From contig JAPUIM010000391.1 of the NCBI GenBank assembly GCA_027297025.1, forward strand, positions 1-9,080: DNA of 9,080 nucleotides, given 5' to 3'. The position numbers were made by a program, and so were the translations under genes. This DNA comes from Bacteroidota bacterium (GTDB lineage: Bacteria > Bacteroidota > Bacteroidia > Cytophagales > Cyclobacteriaceae). Shown one piece after another: positions 1-6,817 of this stretch (position 1 is its first letter; every line of letters starts with the position of its first letter). A model generated the notes under the pieces. The model was not told the DNA's origin. It ran no database searches and was given only the letters and a program-made list of their open reading frames with translations.

Positions 1-3000
1 TTTCTCCAGTTAAGCCATCATAGAGATAAGTCCTGCCGAACTCTGGCAACTTGGCTTCTTTTAATTCGTCCGCTACTTGTTCCAAGGTGGCCCCATCGAA
101 AATGGGAGTAGCATATTTTCTACCCAATTTCAGTCCAGCCCAGCCTAAAACAGTTTCATAGATCTGACCCAAATTCATTCTTGAGGGTACGCCCAAAGGA
201 TTCAGTACGATGTCAACTGGCGATCCATCTTCCAAGAAAGGCATATCCTCTTCTCGAACAATCTTAGCCACCACACCCTTATTTCCATGGCGGCCGGCCA
301 TTTTATCACCTACTTTCAATTTTCTCTTTTTGGCAATGTATACCTTGGCCAATTGAACAATACCTGCAGGTAGTTCATCGCCTACTTCCAGAGTAAATCT
401 TTCCCTCTTGAAATCTCCGGAAATCGCGTTTCTTTGCGTGTTATAATTTTTGACAATTTGGGTGATAGACTGGTTGGTAATCTTATCATCTGTCCAGTTG
501 TCCAAAATAAGATCCGAGATCAAGTTTACCTCCTCCTGCACACTATAGGTACTTTCATCCCGATAAATATTTCTTTCCGGAAATAAGGCGGATTCAATAT
601 TCTTCACTGAAAACTTGGTGCCTTTCTTTAGAATTCCATCCCCAAATTTGTGTTTTATTCCTTGACAAACTTTGCCATTAAGTAGGGTCACTAGTTTTTC
701 TATCATCCGTCCCCTTAGATCGGTGAGATCGCGACTATATTTATTCTTTATTATCTGGACGTCTTTTTTGGCTTTGACTCGCAGGTCCTTATCCTTTTTG
801 GGCCTGGAAAACAATTTGGTATCGATGACAACACCTCGCAGGGAGGGAGCTGCCTTTAAAGAAGCATCTTTTACATCTCCCGCTTTGTCCCCAAAAATGG
901 CCCGAAGCAGTTTTTCCTCAGGTGTAGGGTCGGTTTCTCCTTTAGGCGTAATCTTACCAATGAGAATATCTCCTTCCCTTATTTCTGCACCAATACGTAT
1001 GATACCATTCTCATCCAGATTTTTTACTGCTTCCTCACTCACATTAGGGATCTCAGAGGTGAGTTCTTCTTCTCCCCTTTTGGTATCCCTCACTTCCAAC
1101 TCAAATTCATCGATGTGAATGGAAGTGAAAATGTCTTCTCTCACAACACTTTCAGAAATGACAATAGCGTCCTCAAAGTTATATCCTTGCCATGGCATAA
1201 ACGCAACCATTAAATTACGGCCCAGGGCTAATTCTCCATTGGAGGTAGCGTAACCTTCACAAAGTGGCTGTCCTTTTTTCACAGCATCACCCTTAGCCAC
1301 AATTGACTTTATATTGATACATGTATCTTGATTGGTCCTTCTAAACTTGACCAAATTGTGGGTTACCCGTTCGCTTTCAAAACTCACTATTTTCTCCTGT
1401 TGGGAGACCTCATATTTGATTACGATCTTATTTGAATCGACATAGTCCACTACACCTTTGCCGGTGGCAAGAATCAATGACCTGGAATCCAATGCAACTC
1501 TAGCTTCTAAACCGGTACCCACGATAGGCTCCTCAGGCCTTAACAAGGGAACGGCTTGCCGTTGCATGTTTGATCCCATTAATGCACGGTTAGCATCATC
1601 ATGTTCCAGGAATGGGATAAGTGAAGCAGCCACAGATACAATTTGATTGGGTGCGATATCCATAAACGATAACTCCTTAGGTTCTACAACCGGGAAGTCA
1701 CCTTCAAATCGTGCTTTTACCCGGTCATTGACGTAATGCCCTTTGTCACTTATGGGAGCATTGGCTTGGGCTATGTTGTGGGTATCCTCTTCTTCGGCTG
1801 TTAGATAGACAACATCGGTTGACATATTTACCTTGCCCTTTTCAACTTTACGATAGGGTGTTTCAATGAATCCCATACTGTTGACCTTAGCATGCACGCA
1901 CAAGGAAGATATCAAACCAATATTAGGTCCTTCAGGTGTTTCGATAGTACATAATCTACCATAATGGGTATAGTGAACGTCTCTCACTTCGAAACCAGCC
2001 CTTTCGCGCGATAATCCACCCGGTCCAAGTGCGGACATACGTCTCTTGTGGGTGATTTCGGCAAGAGGATTGGTTTGGTCCATGAACTGTGATAACTGAT
2101 TTGTACCAAAGAATGAATTAATGACTGATGATAAAGTACGTGCATTAATGAGGTCAACCGGTTTAAAATCTTCATTATCCCGTACATTCATTCTTTCTTT
2201 AATGGTCCTGGACATCCTGGCTAAGCCCACCCCAAATTGGGTATACAATTGCTCTCCAACAGTTCGAACCCTTCTATTGCTCAAGTGGTCAATATCATCA
2301 ACCACGGCCTTAGAATTAATCAAACCAATCAGATATTTCACTATGAGTATAATATCTTCAGTAGTCAAAACTCTGACATTGGAGTCAAAATCAACTTTAA
2401 GTTTTTTGTTTATTCGGTATCGACCCACCTCACCTAAATCATATCGCTTATCGCTAAAAAACAAACTATGTATAATATCCCTGGCGGTTTGTTCATCGGG
2501 CGCTTCTGTATTTCTAAGCTGACGATAAATTTGTTCAACCGCCTCTTTCTCCGAGTTTGAATTATCCTTTTGGAGGGTATTGTATATAATGGTGAAATCG
2601 GCAGTATTGACATCCACACGATGAAGGATTACTGATTTTGTGCCTGAATCCAAGATCACTTGAAGGTCTTCTGTGGTTAAAATGTGATCCCTTTCCAGCA
2701 TGACTTCATTACGATCTATCGAAACCACTTCACCGGTATCTTCGTCAACAAAATCCTCGGTCCAGGTTTTCAAAACCCTGGCTGCCAATTTCCGGTCGAT
2801 TATCTTGTTAAGTGATGCTTTGGTGGCGGATATCTCTTCAGAAAGTTCAAAAAGGTCCAAAATGTCTTTGTCAGATCCATATCCGATAGCTCTCAAAAGG
2901 GTAGTTACTGGGAATTTTTTCTTCCGATCGATATAAGCGTACATAACGTTGTTCACATCAGTAGCAAATTCAATCCAAGACCCTTTAAAAGGGATAACTC

Positions 3001-3493
3001 TGGCAGAGTATAGTTTTGTGCCATTAGTATGTTTACTCTGCGCAAAAAATACACCTGGAGAGCGGTGTAACTGCGATACTATAACCCGTTCGGCACCGTT
3101 GATTACAAACGAACCTTTTTTGGTCATATATGGTATATTGCCAAGAAACACTTCCTGCTCGATAGTTTCAAAATCTTCGTTATCTTCATCATTACAGGAT
3201 AATCTTAGCTTGGCCTTTAGTGGCACTGAATAGGTCAATCCTCGATCGATGCATTCATCAACATTGTATTTTGGGGGATCGACTAAATAATCAATGAACT
3301 CCAAAACAAAGTTTCCTCTTGAATCGGAGATAGGGAAATTTTCCGAGAAAACTTTAAATAATCCCTCCTGAGCTCTATTTTCAGGGGGAGTATCTAATTG
3401 AAAGAAATCTTGGAATGATTTCAACTGTATGTCCAAAAAATCAGGATAGTCAATTACTGATTTTATGGCTGAAAAATTTTTTCGCTTTATCAA
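1..3493 (-). CDS. rpoB: RNA polymerase beta subunit (partial, C-terminus missing)
   Basis: This is the beta subunit of DNA-dependent RNA polymerase, which forms one side of the catalytic cleft and the rifampicin pocket. About 1,164 codons are in the window. By comparison with E. coli RpoB, roughly 120 residues (the clamp-contacting C-terminus) lie beyond the left edge. With the TTG start at 3491-3493, the N-terminus reads [20 protein letters not shown]. The rifampicin region is at residues 462-494 (bases 2012-2110) and keeps the sensitive-type residues Q469, D472, H482, R485 and S487 (E. coli 513, 516, 526, 529, 531). The block [10 protein letters not shown] at 1064-1073 carries the active-site lysines K1064 and K1072. 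One reading frame stays open throughout. No in-frame ATG exists between the upstream in-frame TAA and the first conserved residues, so the start is inferred; ATC or ATA just upstream are alternatives. Residue 516 is threonine where other bacterial RpoB proteins normally have proline. It is the last visible gene of the tRNA-Trp to rpoB unit; rpoC would be expected next. Confidence 0.97.
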   Translation of the reverse strand, partial: MIKRKNFSAIKSVIDYPDFLDIQLKSFQDFFQLDTPPENRAQEGLFKVFSENFPISDSRGNFVLEFIDYLVDPPKYNVDECIDRGLTYSVPLKAKLRLSCNDEDNEDFETIEQEVFLGNIPYMTKKGSFVINGAERVIVSQLHRSPGVFFAQSKHTNGTKLYSARVIPFKGSWIEFATDVNNVMYAYIDRKKKFPVTTLLRAIGYGSDKDILDLFELSEEISATKASLNKIIDRKLAARVLKTWTEDFVDEDTGEVVSIDRNEVMLERDHILTTEDLQVILDSGTKSVILHRVDVNTADFTIIYNTLQKDNSNSEKEAVEQIYRQLRNTEAPDEQTARDIIHSLFFSDKRYDLGEVGRYRINKKLKVDFDSNVRVLTTEDIILIVKYLIGLINSKAVVDDIDHLSNRRVRTVGEQLYTQFGVGLARMSRTIKERMNVRDNEDFKPVDLINARTLSSVINSFFGTNQLSQFMDQTNPLAEITHKRRMSALGPGGLSRERAGFEVRDVHYTHYGRLCTIETPEGPNIGLISSLCVHAKVNSMGFIETPYRKVEKGKVNMSTDVVYLTAEEEDTHNIAQANAPISDKGHYVNDRVKARFEGDFPVVEPKELSFMDIAPNQIVSVAASLIPFLEHDDANRALMGSNMQRQAVPLLRPEEPIVGTGLEARVALDSRSLILATGKGVVDYVDSNKIVIKYEVSQQEKIVSFESERVTHNLVKFRRTNQDTCINIKSIVAKGDAVKKGQPLCEGYATSNGELALGRNLMVAFMPWQGYNFEDAIVISESVVREDIFTSIHIDEFELEVRDTKRGEEELTSEIPNVSEEAVKNLDENGIIRIGAEIREGDILIGKITPKGETDPTPEEKLLRAIFGDKAGDVKDASLKAAPSLRGVVIDTKLFSRPKKDKDLRVKAKKDVQIIKNKYSRDLTDLRGRMIEKLVTLLNGKVCQGIKHKFGDGILKKGTKFSVKNIESALFPERNIYRDESTYSVQEEVNLISDLILDNWTDDKITNQSITQIVKNYNTQRNAISGDFKRERFTLEVGDELPAGIVQLAKVYIAKKRKLKVGDKMAGRHGNKGVVAKIVREEDMPFLEDGSPVDIVLNPLGVPSRMNLGQIYETVLGWAGLKLGRKYATPIFDGATLEQVADELKEAKLPEFGRTYLYDGLTGE

Positions 3494-3543
3494 GATTATT
3501 GAGTTTTAAATTATCTTCTTAAGATTTTCAGAAATCCACATGG

Positions 3544-3570
3544 CCCTGGAATGTTTCGTCTTGCCAGTGG
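3544..3570 (-). promoter_or_regulatory. possible stem-loop upstream of rpoB
   Basis: On the transcribed strand, CTGG (3567-3564) can pair with CCAG (3549-3546). The stem extends by two C-G pairs past one bulged A, giving six pairs around a 14-base loop. An alternative partner for the 5' arm is GTGG (3539-3536), so two competing folds are possible. It lies about 50 bases upstream of the inferred rpoB start and might affect processing or translation. This was judged by eye only, without a folding calculation. Confidence 0.3.
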
Positions 3571-3629
3571 GTAAAACGTAATAAGTATTTGTACATTTCA
3601 ATGTCAAAACCTAATTGTCTACAAACGGG

Positions 3630-3668
3630 AAAAGACCTGACTGGTTTGCCAGGCCATACAAATGGTCT
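3630..3668 (-). promoter_or_regulatory. attenuator-like hairpin in the rplL-rpoB spacer
   Basis: The RNA would read AGACC (3668-3664), an inner hairpin CUGG-CAAA-CCAG (3652-3641), and GGUCU (3637-3633), followed by a short U run (UUUU, 3633-3630) and CCC. The outer and inner arms pair perfectly. An alternative outer stem, GGCCUG with CAGGUC, uses overlapping bases. A nested stem followed by Us between rplL and rpoB fits a partial terminator. In E. coli this spacer is known to hold an attenuator and an RNase III site, which lower rpoB expression relative to the ribosomal proteins. The U tract is short, so partial rather than full termination is the likely outcome. The function is inferred. Confidence 0.4.
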
Positions 3669-3680
3669 CCTATATTAACA

Positions 3681-3713
3681 GGGGACTTGAGAATCAAGTT
3701 CAAAGCCCTCCTT
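3681..3713 (-). promoter_or_regulatory. AAGGAGG and stem-loop directly after rplL
   Basis: Directly after the rplL stop codon the transcribed strand reads AAGGAGG (3713-3707), a perfect match to the anti-Shine-Dalgarno sequence. A stem ACUUGA / UCAAGU (3699-3694 with 3690-3685) with a three-base loop follows, and GGG / CCCC can close it below a bulge. Most genes in this window lack Shine-Dalgarno sequences, so this one stands out. It could serve a tiny reading frame (TTG at 3697-3695) or act as a ribosome-binding or structural signal in the spacer. No function is established. Confidence 0.3.
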
Positions 3714-4100
3714 TTATTTAAGTTCTACTTCAGCACCAGCTTCTTCCAATTGTTTCTTCAGTGCTTCCGCTTCGTCTTTGCCAACTCCTTCCTTTATGGC
3801 TTTGGGTGCACTATCTACTAGTTCTTTAGCTTCTTTTAATCCTAAACCGGTAAGTTCTTTAACCAACTTTACGATAGCCAATTTAGCTTGCCCAGGTGAG
3901 TTAATCACAACATCGAATGAAGATTTCTCTTCAGCTGCTCCACCTCCACCATCGGCTCCGCCAGCCATCATAACCGGAGCTGCCACAGCCGCAGCCGCAG
4001 GTTCAATACCGTATTCATCTTTAAGGATTTCTGCTAATTCGTTGACTTCCTTTACAGATAGATTAACTAACTGTTCAGCAAACGCCTTTAAATCTGCCAT
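3714..4100 (-). CDS. rplL: 50S ribosomal protein L7/L12
   Basis: L7/L12 is the multicopy stalk protein of the large subunit. Dimers bind the tail of L10 and recruit the translational GTPases (EF-Tu, EF-G, IF2, RF3). The length of 128 residues is normal. The N-terminal dimerisation and L10-binding helices span about residues 1-33. The flexible Ala/Gly-rich hinge (34-58) is notably rich in glycine. The globular C-terminal domain begins at FDVVI (62) and contains the GTPase-contacting helices in [18 protein letters not shown] (78-95). The ATG start gives the usual [12 protein letters not shown] opening. The gene lies 37 bases after rplJ, and that short spacer has only a weak AT-rich inverted repeat (near 4106-4122). 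L7/L12 is needed in several copies per L10, so it should be translated more than its neighbours; no Shine-Dalgarno sequence explains this here. Confidence 0.98.
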   Translation of the reverse strand: MADLKAFAEQLVNLSVKEVNELAEILKDEYGIEPAAAAVAAPVMMAGGADGGGGAAEEKSSFDVVINSPGQAKLAIVKLVKELTGLGLKEAKELVDSAPKAIKEGVGKDEAEALKKQLEEAGAEVELK

Positions 4101-4137
4101 TTTATCTAAAATTTAAATTTAGTTTATAATATATTCT

Positions 4138-4665
4138 CTATTTTTCACTTAAAGTCTTAATGATTCCCACTAATTTATTCTTCCCACTTTGAAGAGATGA
4201 AATAACATTTTTTGCTGGAGATTGAAGAAGGGTGATAATATCTCCAATAAGTTCCACCTTGGACTTAAGGTTGCTCAGAGTATTCAATTTGTCCTCCCCC
4301 AGGAAGAATTCAGAATCTATGCAAGCAGCTTTAAATATCGGTCGATCTTGTTTATCACTCTTTTTGAACTCTTTAATAATCTTAGCTGGCAAATTGCCTT
4401 TTTCAGGAGTAAACATAATGCCAGTAAAGCCTTTTAATGCCTGGTCATTCAGTGAGGAATAATCGGCATCCAACTTTTCAAGAGCTTTTTGAATCAGAGT
4501 ATTTTTAGCTACTCTATATTCTACTCCACTATCAAAACATAGCTTCCTAAACTGATTTACTTCAGCTACTGTCAAACCGGAAGCATCGGTAAAGTAGAAA
4601 AAATTAGTGTTGGCAAATTTCTCGGCCAATTCTTCTATAATCGCCGCCTTTTCTTCTCTTTTCAT
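4138..4665 (-). CDS. rplJ: 50S ribosomal protein L10
   Basis: L10 anchors the L7/L12 stalk to 23S rRNA. At 175 residues it is slightly longer than the E. coli protein (165). The N-terminal rRNA-binding domain has the family pattern: MKREEKAAIIEELAEKF, then FFYFTDASGLTVAEVNQFRK and VAKNTLIQKAL. The C-terminal helix (about 150-175, ending in KNKLVGIIKTLSEK) is the L7/L12-binding tail. The ATG is four bases after the rplA stop. GGAG within the end of rplA lies about ten bases upstream and may serve as a ribosome-binding site. There is no room for the classical L10 leader RNA directly upstream, so any autoregulatory site must be inside rplA or elsewhere. Confidence 0.98.
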   Translation of the reverse strand: MKREEKAAIIEELAEKFANTNFFYFTDASGLTVAEVNQFRKLCFDSGVEYRVAKNTLIQKALEKLDADYSSLNDQALKGFTGIMFTPEKGNLPAKIIKEFKKSDKQDRPIFKAACIDSEFFLGEDKLNTLSNLKSKVELIGDIITLLQSPAKNVISSLQSGKNKLVGIIKTLSEK

Positions 4666-4669
4666 TTTC

Positions 4670-5368
4670 TTATAACTCCGCTATACTATTTTTATCGATA
4701 GCAATACCAGGACTCATAGTACTGGAAATACTTATGCTTTTTATATAAGTACCCTTGGCTGATGCGGGTTTTAACTTGTTAATGGTTTGTAAAAGCTCAT
4801 TGGCATTTTCTTTAATTTTCTCGGGGGTAAAAGAAGACTTACCTACACTTGCGTGTATAATTCCAAATTTGTCTACTTTAAAATCGATCTTACCTGCTTT
4901 TACCTCATTTACCGCTTTGCCAACTTCCATAGTGACTGTACCAGATTTGGGATTGGGCATTAATCCTCTTGGCCCTAAAATCTTACCGAGTTTTCCAACT
5001 TTGGCCATCACCGAAGGCATGGTTATGATTACATCGATTTCAGTCCAACCACCTTCGATTTTCTTGATAAAATCGTCCAATCCAACATAATCAGCACCTG
5101 CATCTTTAGCCTCTTTTTCTTTCTCCGGTGTACAAAGCACCAATGTCTTTATTTCTTTTCCAGTACCATGTGGCAAGGCTACCACTCCCCTTACCATTTG
5201 ATCGGCCTTGCGAGGATCTACTCCTAACCTTACATCCAGGTCTATCGAGGCATCGAACTTGGTAAAAGTAATATCCTTAACCATACTTGAAGCCTCTACT
5301 AAAGAGTACTCCTTGGCGAGGTCGAACTTTTCTAAAATCTCTTTACGTTTTTTTGACGATTTACTCAT
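4670..5368 (-). CDS. rplA: 50S ribosomal protein L1
   Basis: L1 forms the mobile stalk next to the ribosomal E site and helps release deacylated tRNA. In other bacteria it also represses its own operon by binding mRNA. The 232 residues match the usual size of about 230. Family hallmarks are [26 protein letters not shown] (47-71) and the signature [22 protein letters not shown] (125-146). The second RNA-binding half closes with [18 protein letters not shown]. The ATG start is ten bases after the rplK stop, with an A-rich upstream sequence and no Shine-Dalgarno sequence. The gene sits in the normal rplK-rplA-rplJ-rplL order. Confidence 0.98.
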   Translation of the reverse strand: MSKSSKKRKEILEKFDLAKEYSLVEASSMVKDITFTKFDASIDLDVRLGVDPRKADQMVRGVVALPHGTGKEIKTLVLCTPEKEKEAKDAGADYVGLDDFIKKIEGGWTEIDVIITMPSVMAKVGKLGKILGPRGLMPNPKSGTVTMEVGKAVNEVKAGKIDFKVDKFGIIHASVGKSSFTPEKIKENANELLQTINKLKPASAKGTYIKSISISSTMSPGIAIDKNSIAEL

Positions 5369-5378
5369 CTTATTTTTG

Positions 5379-5819
5379 TTATTCCCAAGGTGCTTTTCCT
5401 GAAACTTTTAATCCCATGCTTCGCGCCGTGCCTGCTACCATTTTCATAGCTGATTCGATTTTAAAAGCATTTAAATCAGGCATTTTTTTTTCAGCAATAG
5501 TTTTGATCTGATCCCAGGTCACACTTCCTACCTTAGTTCTATTAGGTTCATCCGAACCCTTTTTTGCCCTTGAAGCCTCCAGCAATAATACCGGTGCCGG
5601 TGGGGTCTTGATTACAAAATTAAAGGATTTATCGGTATAGATATAAATGATCACCGGTAACAACACTCCAGCCTTATCTTGAGTTCTGGCATTAAACTGT
5701 TTGCAGAATTCCATGATATTCAATCCCTTACTTCCGAGGGCGGGGCCTACAGGTGGTGAAGGGTTGGCCGCACCACCTCTGATCTGTAATTTTAAGAAAC
5801 CGATTACTTCCTTTGCCAT
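5379..5819 (-). CDS. rplK: 50S ribosomal protein L11
   Basis: L11 forms the base of the GTPase-associated centre with 23S rRNA helices 43-44. It is needed for stringent-response signalling by RelA-type enzymes and is part of the thiostrepton site. The length of 146 residues is close to that of the family. Visible motifs are [15 protein letters not shown] (15-29), including the conserved prolines 22 and 23 of the thiostrepton contact, then [23 protein letters not shown] and [25 protein letters not shown] near the C-terminus. No resistance-type change is apparent at those prolines. The gene starts three bases after the nusG stop. AAGGA within the nusG tail, about ten bases upstream of the ATG, could act as a ribosome-binding site. 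Confidence 0.98.
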   Translation of the reverse strand: MAKEVIGFLKLQIRGGAANPSPPVGPALGSKGLNIMEFCKQFNARTQDKAGVLLPVIIYIYTDKSFNFVIKTPPAPVLLLEASRAKKGSDEPNRTKVGSVTWDQIKTIAEKKMPDLNAFKIESAMKMVAGTARSMGLKVSGKAPWE

Positions 5820-5822
5820 CTT

Positions 5823-6380
5823 TTAATCTTCCTTCTCTACTTGTATATAATTCAATTCCACGGGTGTATTCCTTCCAAATATTTTGACCATCACATTGAG
5901 TTTTTTCCTTTCCTCAAATACTTCCTCAACCGTACCTGTAAAACCATTAAATGGGCCATCCATTACTTTCACTGATTCACCGACAATAAATGGAGTACCT
6001 AATTTTTCTTCAGAATCATCTACTTCTTCCACTTTGCCCAATATGCGATTAATCTCCGCCTCTCTTAGAGCTACCGGTGCTTTCGAAGTAGCTCCGTCCT
6101 TAGTTCCTAAAAATCCTATTACACTTGGAACACTATTTATTATATGTAGGGCTTCCCCATATGACAAATCTGCGGAAACAATTATGTATCCCGGGAAAAA
6201 ATTTCTTTCCCTTACTCTTTTTTTCCCATTTCGCATTTCATAAACCTTTTCAGAGGGGATTAATATCTGTGGAATGTATTCTTCCAATTTTTGTCTGGAT
6301 ACTTCGTTTTCCAAATAGATTTTTACCTTTTTCTCCTGGCCGCTAACTACCCTTACAACATACCATTTTATCTCACACAT
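5823..6380 (-). CDS. nusG: transcription elongation/antitermination factor NusG
   Basis: NusG binds RNA polymerase across the main cleft, affects pausing and Rho termination, and links polymerase to ribosomal protein S10. With the ATG at 6378-6380 it has 185 residues. The NGN domain starts at [16 protein letters not shown] (4-19) and contains [10 protein letters not shown] (59-68). After an acidic linker (about 117-126), the KOW domain carries [15 protein letters not shown] (137-151) and [17 protein letters not shown] prefer this ATG because it gives the normal NusG opening just before KWYVVR. An in-frame TTG at 6390-6392 would add four residues (MATG) that the family does not need. The upstream sequence has no convincing Shine-Dalgarno sequence. 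The gene is 37 bases downstream of secE and is followed after three bases by rplK. Confidence 0.97.
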   Translation of the reverse strand: MCEIKWYVVRVVSGQEKKVKIYLENEVSRQKLEEYIPQILIPSEKVYEMRNGKKRVRERNFFPGYIIVSADLSYGEALHIINSVPSVIGFLGTKDGATSKAPVALREAEINRILGKVEEVDDSEEKLGTPFIVGESVKVMDGPFNGFTGTVEEVFEERKKLNVMVKIFGRNTPVELNYIQVEKED

Positions 6381-6417
6381 TCCCGTAGCCAAAATAGCCT
6401 TATATATAACTCATTTA

Positions 6418-6609
6418 TTAAAATGCACTATAGAACCAATTCATGGTCTCATCAAATCCAAAATCCATGACCCCAATTATTATAGCAAAAATCAAGGAGG
6501 CCACTAATACCAATACGGAGCTATTTTGAAGATCAGCATATTTTGGCCAGGTAACTTTGTTGACCATTTCATCTTTAGATTCTTTAAAAAAAGATAATAT
6601 TTTTGACAT
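6418..6609 (-). CDS. secE: preprotein translocase subunit SecE
   Basis: SecE is the small essential subunit of the SecYEG channel, clamping SecY in the inner membrane. The 63-residue protein is the short single-span form common outside the gamma-proteobacteria. An amphipathic N-terminal helix (about 7-26) includes the family motif VTWP (19-22), and one membrane segment covers about residues 32-48 (VLVLVASLIFAIIIGVM). The ATG lies 22 bases after the 3' end of tRNA-Trp, so the secE leader is probably created by tRNA processing. The position between the tuf/tRNA-Trp region and nusG is the ancestral one seen in many phyla. Confidence 0.96.
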   Translation of the reverse strand: MSKILSFFKESKDEMVNKVTWPKYADLQNSSVLVLVASLIFAIIIGVMDFGFDETMNWFYSAF

Positions 6610-6631
6610 CAGATTTTAGATTGACCTCTTG

Positions 6632-6704
6632 CACGGGTGGAGAGACTCGAACTCCCAGCCAATGGTTTTGGAGACCACTACTCTACCAATTGAGCTACAC
6701 CCGT
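6632..6704 (-). tRNA. tRNA-Trp (anticodon CCA)
   Basis: A 73-base cloverleaf can be drawn. The acceptor arms ACGGGTG / CACCCGT carry discriminator G, the D arm is GCTC/GAGT, the anticodon stem is GTGGT/ACCAT with loop CTCCAAA (anticodon CCA), and the T arm GGGAG/CTCTC has the TTCGAGT loop. CCA is not encoded after the discriminator base (CA follows), so the CCA-adding enzyme must supply it. It is the first element of the secE-nusG-ribosomal protein unit and sits about 17 bases downstream of the predicted start of transcription. Confidence 0.97.
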
Positions 6705-6727
6705 AAAAACAGTCCAAAAACGGTCTG

Positions 6728-6759
6728 CAAAATTAGGTAAAATAATTGACGCAAACAAA
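6728..6759 (-). promoter_or_regulatory. Bacteroidota-type promoter for tRNA-Trp to rpoB
   Basis: The transcribed strand has TTTG (6759-6756), 20 bases, then TAATTTTG (6735-6728) followed by C. This matches the Bacteroidota housekeeping sigma consensus of TTG, 17-23 bases, TAnnTTTGC. Transcription should begin near 6721, about 17 bases before tRNA-Trp. The 13 bases around the -7 box (6726-6738) are identical to those of the tRNA-Tyr promoter (8492-8504). The -33 TTTG lies within the 3' arm of the tuf terminator hairpin. Confidence 0.75.
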
Positions 6760-6791
6760 CGTGTTTTAGGAAAAATCTAAAACGCGTTTGT
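6755..6791 (-). terminator. hairpin terminator after tuf
   Basis: The inverted repeat ACAAACG (6791-6785) / CGTTTGT (6761-6755) and GTTTTAG (6783-6777) / CTAAAAC (6769-6763) forms 14 pairs with one C-A mismatch and a 7-base loop. It begins 26 bases after the tuf stop codon. The tract after the stem is TTGCGTC, so U-richness comes mostly from the 3' arm itself. It is a good candidate for the end of the tRNA-Tyr/Gly/Thr-tuf transcript, though termination may be leaky and some read-through into tRNA-Trp-secE is possible. Confidence 0.65.
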
Positions 6792-6817
6792 AGAGTAGTG
6801 ATTGGGTTTGGTCTCCT

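Noticed and set aside
1984..2619. Two short minus-strand frames (1984-2187 and 2434-2619) inside rpoB
   Set aside because: They are alternative frames within rpoB, which is intact in its own frame across both; they do not indicate a frameshift or separate genes.
672..3233. Several plus-strand open frames of 60-150 codons across the rpoB region
   Set aside because: They lie antisense to a continuous, well-conserved rpoB frame and show no recognisable protein family, so they are shadows of the real coding strand. The same applies to the plus-strand frames opposite rplL, rplJ, rplA, rplK, nusG and tuf.
3608..3616. TAGGTTTTG in the rplL-rpoB spacer as a promoter for rpoB
   Set aside because: It is one base too long for TAnnTTTG, and no TTTG at a proper distance upstream is convincing, unlike the two clear promoters elsewhere in the window.
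4106..4122. CTAAA / TTTAG inverted repeat just before rplL
   Set aside because: Five A-T-rich pairs in very AT-rich DNA are expected by chance and would be unstable.
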